A stretch of DNA of 64,000 nt from NCBI GenBank assembly GCA_010909725.1, contig JAACMV010000017.1, forward strand, positions 868,001-932,000. The letters are read 5' to 3'. How positions within the stretch are numbered: the stretch's first letter is position 1; each line of letters opens with the position of its first letter. This stretch comes from Picochlorum sp. 'celeri' (Eukaryota; Chlorophyta; Trebouxiophyceae). The position numbers were made by a program, and so were the translations under genes. Shown here piece after piece: positions 52,303 to 60,861 of the stretch. The notes under the pieces were generated by a model, which had not been told where the DNA came from, made no database searches, and was given only the letters and a program-made list of their open reading frames with translations.

Positions 52303-55300
52303 TTATTTCTTGCAACTTTTTTTCTCAATCTCTGACAAAAATTGCACTAGATTTGCAAAAGCGGGGTCATTCACGTCATTTGGCTTGCACACAGTGATAT
52401 GGTCATGCTCTGTGAGCACAACAAACTCACCGTATCCTGGGTATGCACTTTCATGGGGCACAATATGGGTCGATAAGTACGATAGCTTTGTTGGAAGCCC
52501 CTCACTGAAAGATAGCACATTTAGTTTGTCTCTTCTGCACAAATCACGGATGACTGAATTCATTTCGTGAAGGTGGGGGTCTGTCTTCAAATGAGCAACA
52601 GCTCGAGATGGGGAAGCTCCAATATACCGAAGCGACCACCCCAAATCGGCTAATCTACTTCCCGCATGGGGAACTGAATAGAAGACTAATCCAGCAGCAG
52701 CATTTGAAATTTTCCGCAATGATGGTGGAGCATCCTTTTGTGTTCCCCTGCCAATTATTTCCTTCACGACAATACCACCCATTGAATGGCATATAAATAC
52801 AACTGGGCGGCTGCCTATTCCTGCTGCCGTCAGTCGATCAGCCAAATGGTTCACTGTAGCAAACAAAGGAAGGCTTTCACCCTCCCACCAAGTAGCCGGC
52901 GCCGCATACTCCGCACTCAGTATTCTTGCTTTTGGAAACATTGGTGCAAGCCAGGAAGTTGGCCAGCAAATTGAATGATCCAGATTACCTCGGGCACCAC
53001 CACGAGAAAATGCCTTTTCTTTCCTCCAGGTAATAAAAGCACCTCCTCGAATACCATGAACAAACACAATGTCGAATTCTGGAGCATCGTCTGACTTTGT
53101 GCTTGTCCCTTGCTGTGCCAACACCTCATGGTGTCTGGCAAGAGGAGTAAACAGATGCACACCATCATGAAGCACCATGCGATCTTCACTCAAATTCTTC
53201 CATACCATTTCTGCTCGCTTTTGTTTCACAAACAAATTGTGCTTCTCTTCCATTCCAAGATTCATCATCCTCTTTCCAGAATGATGATCAGTGTCTCTCA
53301 TCCCAATATTCGAAATTCCTGTGTCATTCTTCACAAGTCTTCTCGAGGGGTCCAAAAGATTCTTATTTTGTATTCTTGACACAAAAATTCCGCTCTTATA
53401 TGCTGCTTCAATATGCAGCAGCGCCTTGGCAGCATTGCTAGATATTTTGCAGTCTCTAGAGGCTGCCAGGGTCTGAAGCCAGGGAATGAAATCATGCTGA
53501 ACGAGAGACTCTGCTCCATTCAGCTCAGTAGATAGTATAGCCAAGAGGCGAGAAATTTGTCGCTGTAATTTCAATGGCATATTCTCCTGCCACGACCCAT
53601 AATTCCATGGTTGCCTGTCTAAATCCTCCCTATCACCCCGATTCATGGCAATTATCTGCAACAGACGTGGAACTCCAGCAGACAGAAGCCATTGCCTATT
53701 ATCTGTATTTCCGGATGCTAGAGCTGAGAGTACTTTCAGGGCTTGTCCTACGGCTATATCAGCTACTTCCATATTCACAGCAGCAGCAGCAGCACTATAT
53801 GCTGCTGCTGTCCTGGGGGACATGTTGTCGTCAATTGACTGACTAAGATCAGGTTCTACATTGAATACATTACCAGAAGCTTCAAGCAATCTCCTTGCAA
53901 CAGATCGAGCATAAATTGGACCAACAGGGGATGCATTGATGTAGAGTGCCAATTCTGGATCTGAGGCATCAACAGAAGAATCCCTCACAACTCCTTCACC
54001 CTCGTCTTCCTTATTCAATTCTTCCTTTTGACCCATCCATATCTTGTAATATTGCCACCAAGGTACATGCTGGCTTATCTCCCGATTCTCATCGATTTCA
54101 TGTCTGTTTCCTTCAGATTCCCTCACTGCTGGACCAAGCATCTTTTCTGCCATATCTGCAACAGCATGTGCCTCATCCTCCAAAGTTTCCTCATTCTCAA
54201 CATTTTTCTGAGCATTCCACCGAAAAGGAGGCCAATACCAAAGCCGAGTTCCACTCTTTTTGGTAACATCCTCTTTTGGAACAACCCGAACGTCTTTCTC
54301 AACTTTGCTGTATGGAGTTGCCATTTTTGACAAATGAATAATGGTATCCGCCAACCACAAATGCGCTATTTGAACTCCTTCTATTCCATGCTTTGAAGCG
54401 AGGCACGTTAGAGCATCAACAAGAGATTCTGATAATGCTTTTGCTTCAATGATTGTTGTACCACGTGTTAAATCAGCCTCTCTCGGATCCAACCTAATCA
54501 GCCAAGATGTGAACAATTCCGCCCATCTCCTCTTCTGAGCATGTGATATCGACGATGTTGTTCTAGCCAAACTCCCTATACACTCAGCGATTCTGACACC
54601 AACATCCAAGCGAGTAGATGGAACATCTCGTGCTATACTGTACAGCAGAGGCAATCCAGATTTTTCTATCAAATCTGGGGATACATGCACTCCTTTCTCA
54701 ATACATGAAGTGAAGCAATCCAAAGATTCATTCACAAGATCCCAGTCTTCACTCCCGACGCCATCAGCCGCAAAGCAGAGCAATGGCCATAGCCATGGCA
54801 GTGTGCGATGCACAGATGCACTGGGCATGAAATCAATCATGTTCCTCATACTGGACACTATATCCATTTTGGACGACACATCAACTCCAGAAACAGCATT
54901 TGCAGCCGTAGAAATACACTGTATTGCCTTTCCCATCATTGCAGCATCAAACATGCGACCATTGCCATGTGCAGTGCGCTGACACACCCACTTGAAAATT
55001 CTCAGTGCAATTCTTCTCCTCACCTCATTCTGCTTGAACTGCCCCAAGTTGCTCAACATCACATCTACATCCCTAGATCTTATATTAACATGTAATGGAA
55101 CCTCATCCACATGCTCCATCGAATCCCACACACGTTCGCCTAAATCATCCTGACCATCCAATGCCAGAAACAACCTTTCTACATTGCCTGGTGTCGACAA
55201 GAAAGACGCTGCAATATCTCCATCCTTCATCACACATGATATATAGTCCGAAGTCTCCTCTCTAAATTCTAGCGACGCTTTCCCGGAAGAAGCATGCTCC

Positions 55301-55704
55301 AGCATGAGCCGAGTGAAGAAGGACCCAGCCAATGCCTTTGTCAACACATGCAACCTATCATGCACTTTGTCGCAGCAATCAGCACATACAGCCATCAACG
55401 ACACATATTGCTGCAAATACGATAGCGTCTTCATCACTGTCATGGATATCCTCTGATGCTCCACATTCCTTGTCGATTTCCAAGCATCCCTCAGCACACA
55501 TCCCACAGCATGCAGTGCTGATGTCTCATGGCACACATCATACTCCAGTTCACCCGGCAATGGCGAGCAACACACCACACGCATATCATCGTTCGAAGAA
55601 TCCTCCCGAACTTCATCTCCCGAGTCATGGTATAGCGATAGAACCCCTATTGCTCCTCCCAAACCAGCAATAAGACTCTTTTTCAAAGAAAGCTTCCCAA
55701 TCAT
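52303..55704 (-). CDS. SERAC1: SERAC1-like alpha/beta hydrolase with ARM-like N-terminus
   Basis: Single exon, 1133 residues from ATG 55704. The C-terminal ~260 residues are the SERAC1/PGAP1-type hydrolase: FDIVFVHGIRGGAFITW (~876), nucleophile elbow FICHSMGGIVVK (Ser ~973), FYSVPHAGSRLADLGW and HDHITVCKP (His ~1103). SERAC1 remodels phosphatidylglycerol/cardiolipin at mitochondria-ER contacts. The N-terminus has a hydrophobic segment (SLIAGLGGAIGVLSLY, ~10-26), probably a membrane anchor. The long middle is helical and armadillo-like (ALKVLSALASGNTDNRQWLL, RLLAILSTELNGAESLV), as in SERAC1, but about twice as long as in the animal protein. Confidence 0.85.
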   Translation of the reverse strand: MIGKLSLKKSLIAGLGGAIGVLSLYHDSGDEVREDSSNDDMRVVCCSPLPGELEYDVCHETSALHAVGCVLRDAWKSTRNVEHQRISMTVMKTLSYLQQYVSLMAVCADCCDKVHDRLHVLTKALAGSFFTRLMLEHASSGKASLEFREETSDYISCVMKDGDIAASFLSTPGNVERLFLALDGQDDLGERVWDSMEHVDEVPLHVNIRSRDVDVMLSNLGQFKQNEVRRRIALRIFKWVCQRTAHGNGRMFDAAMMGKAIQCISTAANAVSGVDVSSKMDIVSSMRNMIDFMPSASVHRTLPWLWPLLCFAADGVGSEDWDLVNESLDCFTSCIEKGVHVSPDLIEKSGLPLLYSIARDVPSTRLDVGVRIAECIGSLARTTSSISHAQKRRWAELFTSWLIRLDPREADLTRGTTIIEAKALSESLVDALTCLASKHGIEGVQIAHLWLADTIIHLSKMATPYSKVEKDVRVVPKEDVTKKSGTRLWYWPPFRWNAQKNVENEETLEDEAHAVADMAEKMLGPAVRESEGNRHEIDENREISQHVPWWQYYKIWMGQKEELNKEDEGEGVVRDSSVDASDPELALYINASPVGPIYARSVARRLLEASGNVFNVEPDLSQSIDDNMSPRTAAAYSAAAAAVNMEVADIAVGQALKVLSALASGNTDNRQWLLSAGVPRLLQIIAMNRGDREDLDRQPWNYGSWQENMPLKLQRQISRLLAILSTELNGAESLVQHDFIPWLQTLAASRDCKISSNAAKALLHIEAAYKSGIFVSRIQNKNLLDPSRRLVKNDTGISNIGMRDTDHHSGKRMMNLGMEEKHNLFVKQKRAEMVWKNLSEDRMVLHDGVHLFTPLARHHEVLAQQGTSTKSDDAPEFDIVFVHGIRGGAFITWRKEKAFSRGGARGNLDHSICWPTSWLAPMFPKARILSAEYAAPATWWEGESLPLFATVNHLADRLTAAGIGSRPVVFICHSMGGIVVKEIIGRGTQKDAPPSLRKISNAAAGLVFYSVPHAGSRLADLGWSLRYIGASPSRAVAHLKTDPHLHEMNSVIRDLCRRDKLNVLSFSEGLPTKLSYLSTHIVPHESAYPGYGEFVVLTEHDHITVCKPNDVNDPAFANLVQFLSEIEKKSCKK

Positions 55705-56143
55705 CACAACACTCTGAAGCCAGAATCCCGGGCTCTATAAATTGATAAAGTTTCGTAGATGTACATGATGCAACCCTACATCGAGATGGAGCATATCACT
55801 GCCCTATAAACCAAAATTCAGACCACTGTTCTTTTGAACAGAGACATGGTCTTCTTTTTCAGTGCCTCGTAGATATGCAAGGTCCTCGTGACAATAAGTA
55901 TTCCCTCAATGCCTGATAAACCCCAGACAAATGACCGATATCCATATGGCAGGGGATTTTAAAAATTGGTTGACACGAATGCAAAAATATCTATATCTTA
56001 ATTAGCGAGACTTGCATGGCCAGCTCTGGCCTACAGGCAAAAGGGTAGGGTATAGAAATATACGATACAAAACCGGAAATAATAATTACACACTGTGCAT
56101 TAAAATCTTACATAATACCAAAAGGATTACCGATATTGACACT
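55705..56143. promoter_or_regulatory. Divergent promoter, SERAC1-like / TPI
   Basis: 439 bp between opposite start codons, AT-rich. No convincing ORF, RNA gene or repeat seen. Confidence 0.4.
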
Positions 56144-57113
56144 ATGAGGCGTTTCTTCGTGGGTACGACGATGATTCAACTGACGTGATCACAGTCAAGA
56201 GTATGGCAACTTCAGCCATTGATAATGATTGTAATCAATAATTATGTATATGCAGGTGGTAACTGGAAATGTGTACGTCTAGTGTGATGAGAGAGCATGT
56301 TGGTATCTTTCCATCTGATTGATGATTAGAGAGACACATGTGGTGACCAACCAAATCATCATTGCTTCTTGTTTCTGTGTGCAGAATGGGACGCTGGAGA
56401 GTGTGGATGCTCTTATCACGGTGTTGAATGATGCCAAGGAAGGGATGCCTGAGAATGTGGATGTGTTGGTTGCTCCTACATTTGTACATATTCCCCGGAC
56501 ACAGTCTGCCTTGAGGAAAGATTTCGTCGTCTCTGCTCAGAATTGTTGGATAAAGGGGAATGGAGCGTATACAGGAGAGGTTTCTGCAGACATGCTTGCT
56601 GATATGGGTTTGTCATGGGTGATCCTGGGACATTCTGAGAGGCGTCACATCATCGGTGAATCTGATCAGATGATTGCTGACAAGGTTGTCTATGCATTGT
56701 CCAAGGGATTGTCTGTGGTGTACTGCATCGGGGAGACGCTGGAGGAGCGCGAAGCTGGAAACACATCGGCTGTGTGTGAGCGGCAAATGAAAGCCTTGGC
56801 TGATGCTATTTCTGCTGAGGATTGGAACAACATTGTTGTGGCATATGAGCCTGTATGGGCCATCGGAACAGGCAAGGTGGCCACACCAGATCAGGCTCAG
56901 GAAGTGCATGAACATCTCCGTGGATGGATGTCAAAGGCTGTATCAGATGGTGCTGCATCAAATACGAGAATTATCTACGGAGGTTCCGTGAATGCAAAGA
57001 ATTGCGCTGATTTGGCAGGACGACCAGATATTGATGGTTTCTTGGTGGGCGGGGCATCCCTGAAACCTGAATTCATTGATATCATCAAATCTGCATCCAT
57101 TAAATCTTCATAA
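56144..57113 (+). CDS. TPI1: Triosephosphate isomerase, cytosolic type
   Basis: Exons 56144-56162 (19 nt), 56256-56272 (17 nt) and 56385-57113; introns 93 nt (GTACGA...TGCAG) and 112 nt (GTACGT...GTGCAG); 254 residues. Interconverts DHAP and GAP. The two micro-exons rebuild MRRFFVGGNWKC with catalytic Lys ~11, followed directly by NGTLESV. Other residues: His ~95 in [14 protein letters not shown], Glu ~167 in [14 protein letters not shown], phosphate loops IIYGGSV and GFLVGGASL. No transit peptide, so cytosolic. Without the micro-exons the enzyme would lack its catalytic Lys. Confidence 0.95.
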
Positions 57114-57253
57114 TGGTGTATTTGTTTAGGCCGCTTTTACTTGATTGAAGTAATACTTCTTTTACAACGTTGAAACACCAACAGATATCTAACACGGTTC
57201 TTCCTCAATCATCACCTTGAGGAGGTCCTTTTTTCCCCATCCCTTAAACTCCA

Positions 57254-57877
57254 TTAACCACTCGAGTTCTTCTCCTCTTGCTCCTCCTCAACATCTTCAA
57301 CCACTCGTATCGTGTGACTCTCTGGATCCACATCCCATGGCTTCCACTCTGCCATTTTGGGAATCAGAGCAAGCTCATCATCACACATTTTAATTTCCTG
57401 TTCCAACTGCCTCCCAAACAAACCCTCCAGCTCTTCATCTGTATACGATTCAGATGACAACGCATTCAATTTTTCCGTACATCTCTCCTCAATCCCTCGT
57501 CTATATGCTGCTGTAGCTGGAATACTGTGCTCATCCAAGGCGTGTAACACCCCAACCAACCTCTCCTTCAAATGCTCCCGAGCCTGCTCATCCATCGGCA
57601 AACCAACAATTCCAGTCGTCGTCTTGTGATACATTCGCCTACTACCGCTACCAAAGCCCTTGTTAGAATGAAAGAGCACCGAGGATGTATTGCTCTCCTT
57701 CGATCTACTACCATCGTCCATCGACAAACATCTCTGCTGAATATTTGTAAAACTATTCTGATACAACCCTACCGGCAAACTGGTCTCATACGCCTCTACA
57801 GATTGTCGCAACCAGAGCAATGAATGCCACTGCCTCGCCTGTGAGCATTCTCTCCGCAACAGAACTCGTAGCGACAT
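57254..57877 (-). CDS. NDUFA5: Complex I subunit NDUFA5 (B13/29.9 kDa type)
   Basis: 207 residues, single exon. From ~84: KTTTGIVGLPMDEQAREHL ... VGVLHALDEHSIPATAAYRRGIEE ... LEQEIKMCDDELALIPKMAEWKPWDV, the NDUFA5 signature (TTGIVGL ... L..I..MaeWKPW). The ~80 residues before it (MSLRVLLRRECSQARQWHSL...) are basic and Ser-rich with no acidic residue in the first ~10, a mitochondrial presequence longer than usual. Accessory subunit of the matrix arm of NADH:ubiquinone oxidoreductase. The C-terminal acidic tail (VVEDVEEEQEEK) is low complexity. Confidence 0.9.
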   Translation of the reverse strand: MSLRVLLRRECSQARQWHSLLWLRQSVEAYETSLPVGLYQNSFTNIQQRCLSMDDGSRSKESNTSSVLFHSNKGFGSGSRRMYHKTTTGIVGLPMDEQAREHLKERLVGVLHALDEHSIPATAAYRRGIEERCTEKLNALSSESYTDEELEGLFGRQLEQEIKMCDDELALIPKMAEWKPWDVDPESHTIRVVEDVEEEQEEKNSSG

Positions 57878-58192
57878 TATTACTATCCCTGACTAAGATC
57901 AAGTATCAAATCGGATGGCATACAACACTGTAGCGATTCTCCTAGAGTACACTTTCAGATGCTGATTCAATCCATTGGCAGTACTGTCAAAGGCATCCTT
58001 TGACCGATAAGGTAACTCGATACAACTACTGGTTCTGAGAGAGTCCTTCATCCAGCATAAGAATCAATGGGTCACACAACAAATACCCTTCTTCTCTGTT
58101 GGACGAAAGAGAGAGAGAAAGAACGAAAGAAAGAGTGTGTTTCATCATCACGTGAGCAACCTCGACCTGCCCCCCTTGGCAGGTTTTTTAGC
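57878..58192. promoter_or_regulatory. Divergent promoter with terminator-like hairpin
   Basis: 315 bp. A GA-rich run at ~58110-58135 is followed by CCTGCC (58166-58171), GGCAGG (58178-58183) and T6 (58184-58189), just before the next ATG. Confidence 0.4.
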
Positions 58193-58420
58193 ATGGACAA
58201 AGCAAATGGGAATGCTCAGCACAGTGCCACGTGCCGCATGCTGTTGGAAACAGTTGAACAAGCAAAGAAGGAGCTGAATGGATCCCATGCAAGGACGGAG
58301 GCGACGTTGGACGTGTCAGACCGTATCGTGGGAGAGGTTGCAACTGGTCTTGAGCAGGAATTGGGGGCGTTACGAGAGCAGCTCAGGGCGAAGAAGGAAG
58401 ATGAGAGACGCATTCGATGA
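58193..58420 (+). CDS. Small coiled-coil protein, 75 aa
   Basis: ATG frame MDKANGNAQHSATCRMLLETVEQAKKELNG-like start followed by helices with heptad spacing (LDVSDRIVGEVATGLEQELG, LREQLRAKKEDERRIR). Size and helix-rich composition resemble subunits of small helical-bundle complexes (BLOC/BORC type), but no specific family is recognised. The frame is open upstream, without a better start. Confidence 0.45.
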   Translation: MDKANGNAQHSATCRMLLETVEQAKKELNGSHARTEATLDVSDRIVGEVATGLEQELGALREQLRAKKEDERRIR

Positions 58421-58753
58421 CAGTCTTCTTGCTGTGGACGGATCTCTCTCTAGCTCGAGAGGGTGCACGTCGAATTCGGCGATTCTTGGCATTTGAAAAT
58501 TCAAATTTGAAATCACGCGTGGAATCCTGTCTGCGGGGGATCTTGATACGGCCATACTGATGGTAGAACTACCAGTATTTTATTATTATTATTAATATTG
58601 TGTTTAATATATATCAATCGATACGGCCATCTATCGTCGTATGTGCGTTGGCAAGAGAGTACCCACTGCGTGGCTTAATTGGGTTTGACCGGTTATCAGT
58701 ACATCGGGGCCGAGTGCGCATTTATAACAACGTCTGAAAAAAGATATACAAGT
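58421..58753. other. Intergenic before ankyrin gene
   Basis: 333 bp with an (ATT)n run near 58580 and AT-rich sequence. No gene seen. Confidence 0.4.
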
Positions 58754-60457
58754 ATGGGAAGAGGAAAACGTCATGGGAAGCGTCCCCAGGAAGAGCGGGG
58801 CCTGGATTCTCGGAAGCAAAAGCGATTGGATGTTGGATATGATGTGGTTGGTCGTCGTCGTGGAGATGATATTGGGGGTCAAGTGAAGAAGAAAGATACT
58901 TGGAATCACCATGCTGCTGCAGCTGATGCGGCGGAGTGTTTGTGGATGCCTCAGGGTAGGGGGCTTTTGGGTCAGGTTGGAGGGGGTCGTGTGTTTCCTT
59001 TTGATTCCGAGGATGATTCCGAGGTGTATCATTCTGAAGTGGATGAGGATATGAATGGGTTGTCTGATGGCCAAGAAGGAGCGCAGGAAGTGCTGTTGCA
59101 AGAAGAGGAAGTAGATGCAGAGCAGCTAGTCATTGAAGCAAGCGACTTGAGCGAAGGAGAAGAAGAAGCAGAAGAAGAAGAGCAATTAGTAGAACAAGGT
59201 GCAGAAGAGAAGGAGGAGGAAAATATCAAAGCAGGAGTTGATAATAGCGATATTAATCCATTAGAAGAGCATGGGGAGGTATCAGAAAGCGAGAGTAGTA
59301 TGGAGCCTGCAAATGAAGGAGACAATAGGAAAGCTACTGTGTTGGAGGCTGAAATGTCATCAGAAAAGGAGGGTCTTGTGCTTGATGCTGCACGAGAGGA
59401 TCCAGAAGTAAATGATCAACAAAATAACCGAGAAAGAGTGTTATTGGACTCGGACGGGCTGGAAAAACTGACAAAAGCCATTGCGCATGGACATCTAGGA
59501 TTGTTTGAAGAGATCATGTCCAAGCTACCTGATGTAAACATCCATGATCAGGTTGGCATGACTCCTTTGATGTACTCGTGCTATACAGGAGATGAATATA
59601 TTGTCGAGTGTCTGATTGAGGCAGGTGCCTCGGTTCATGTGCATGATGATAGGGGGAAGACTCCACTGATTGTGTCAGTAGAAATGGGTCATATTCATCT
59701 ACTTGATGTCTTGTTAGAGGCGGGTGCAGACGTTAATGCAGTCTGTTTGGAAGGAAAAAGTCCCTTGGTGTATGCTATCCTTGCAAAGAAGGAAGACATG
59801 GCAGAGAAATTAATTGAATGTGGGGCCAAGATGGATGCCATAGTGCACAAGTTGGGGGTTACACCGTTTGTGCTGGCTGCTACCACAGGCCTTACGAACA
59901 CAGCAAAGATGATGCTCCAGTCCGGAGCTGATATTGGGATAAAAGATGAGCATGGCAGAAATGCCGTCATGATGTGCATTTTGAAAAGATGCGCTTCAAA
60001 AGATATCATGGGGGCTCTAATCAAGGCCAGTACAAAGGAACAGCTTGAATGCACCGATAAAGATGGCGCATCTGCACTGGATTACGCTGTCAGTAATTCA
60101 ATGACGTCAATTGTGGAGAAGCTCTTGGAGGCAGGGTGTGATATTGACAGGGCAAGCAGCAAATCTAGCCCACCCTTGGTGAGAGCAGTAGCCAAGGGCA
60201 ATCGCGATATTGTGTGCGCTCTTCTATGTTTCGGCGCAGATCCGAATGTTCAGGATCAGAAAGGTAGAACACCGCTGATGTATGCCTGTTTACATGGCTA
60301 TGGCGAAATCGTTGGCCATCTGCTAGATGCTGGAGCAGATAGCTATGCCACAGACCCAGAGGGAGGGTATACTCCACTCCATATATCTGCATATTATGGT
60401 CATATTGACTCATGTAGGGCCATTATGCACCAGCAAGGTATTAGAATATCTATTTAG
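58754..60457 (+). CDS. Ankyrin-repeat protein with acidic N-terminus
   Basis: 567 residues, single exon from ATG 58754. N-terminal ~60 residues are very basic (MGRGKRHGKRPQEERGLDSR, nuclear-signal-like). Residues ~80-220 are Glu-rich and low complexity. Residues ~230-560 hold about nine ankyrin repeats (GMTPLMYSCYTGDEYIVECL, GKTPLIVSVEMGHIHLLDVL, GVTPFVLAATTGLTNTAKMM, GRTPLMYACLHGYGEIVGHL, GGYTPLHISAYYGHIDSC). The frame stops soon after the last repeat at RISI; TGCACCAGCAAGGTATTAG there leaves a possible donor (AAG|GTATTA) and a further 3' exon. Protein-protein scaffold of unknown target. Confidence 0.82.
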   Translation: MGRGKRHGKRPQEERGLDSRKQKRLDVGYDVVGRRRGDDIGGQVKKKDTWNHHAAAADAAECLWMPQGRGLLGQVGGGRVFPFDSEDDSEVYHSEVDEDMNGLSDGQEGAQEVLLQEEEVDAEQLVIEASDLSEGEEEAEEEEQLVEQGAEEKEEENIKAGVDNSDINPLEEHGEVSESESSMEPANEGDNRKATVLEAEMSSEKEGLVLDAAREDPEVNDQQNNRERVLLDSDGLEKLTKAIAHGHLGLFEEIMSKLPDVNIHDQVGMTPLMYSCYTGDEYIVECLIEAGASVHVHDDRGKTPLIVSVEMGHIHLLDVLLEAGADVNAVCLEGKSPLVYAILAKKEDMAEKLIECGAKMDAIVHKLGVTPFVLAATTGLTNTAKMMLQSGADIGIKDEHGRNAVMMCILKRCASKDIMGALIKASTKEQLECTDKDGASALDYAVSNSMTSIVEKLLEAGCDIDRASSKSSPPLVRAVAKGNRDIVCALLCFGADPNVQDQKGRTPLMYACLHGYGEIVGHLLDAGADSYATDPEGGYTPLHISAYYGHIDSCRAIMHQQGIRISI

Positions 60458-60861
60458 ATAGAGACTGTATCACATGGAGAATCACAACATCTCCAAAACA
60501 GTCTCTCCAGACTTATATAAGTGAGCATATATGCTCACCGAAATCAACATGTAATAGAGCCTAAAACCGTTATTTGTAGGTGTTGTGAAGATTGTGTCTC
60601 GATAGCTTGCATAGCTGCTACTTCTTTGTAAATATCTCAAGGTTCCACCCAATTAATTAGTGTGGGTTACAGCACCCATGGGTGGCCACTGGCTGTACAG
60701 CTGGCACGCGCTGCTGGATGTGATCACAGGAGCATGCATTGTTGACATGTACTAGATTGTCGGCAATGCTCCCACCCTGGGACAACATATTTTTTTGTTC
60801 AATATCTTTAAGTATTATTCTTTCATGTATGTTAGTCTAGAGCAGAGCGCATGTGCAAAAG
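60458..60861. other. Intergenic with second 27-nt repeat copy
   Basis: 404 bp; contains the repeat at 60655-60681 and little else recognisable. Confidence 0.45.
60655..60681. repeat. 27-nt dispersed repeat, copy 2
   Basis: Exact match to 46028-46054, also intergenic. The flanks differ, apart from CAATTA/TTAATTA-like bases just before it. Confidence 0.85.
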
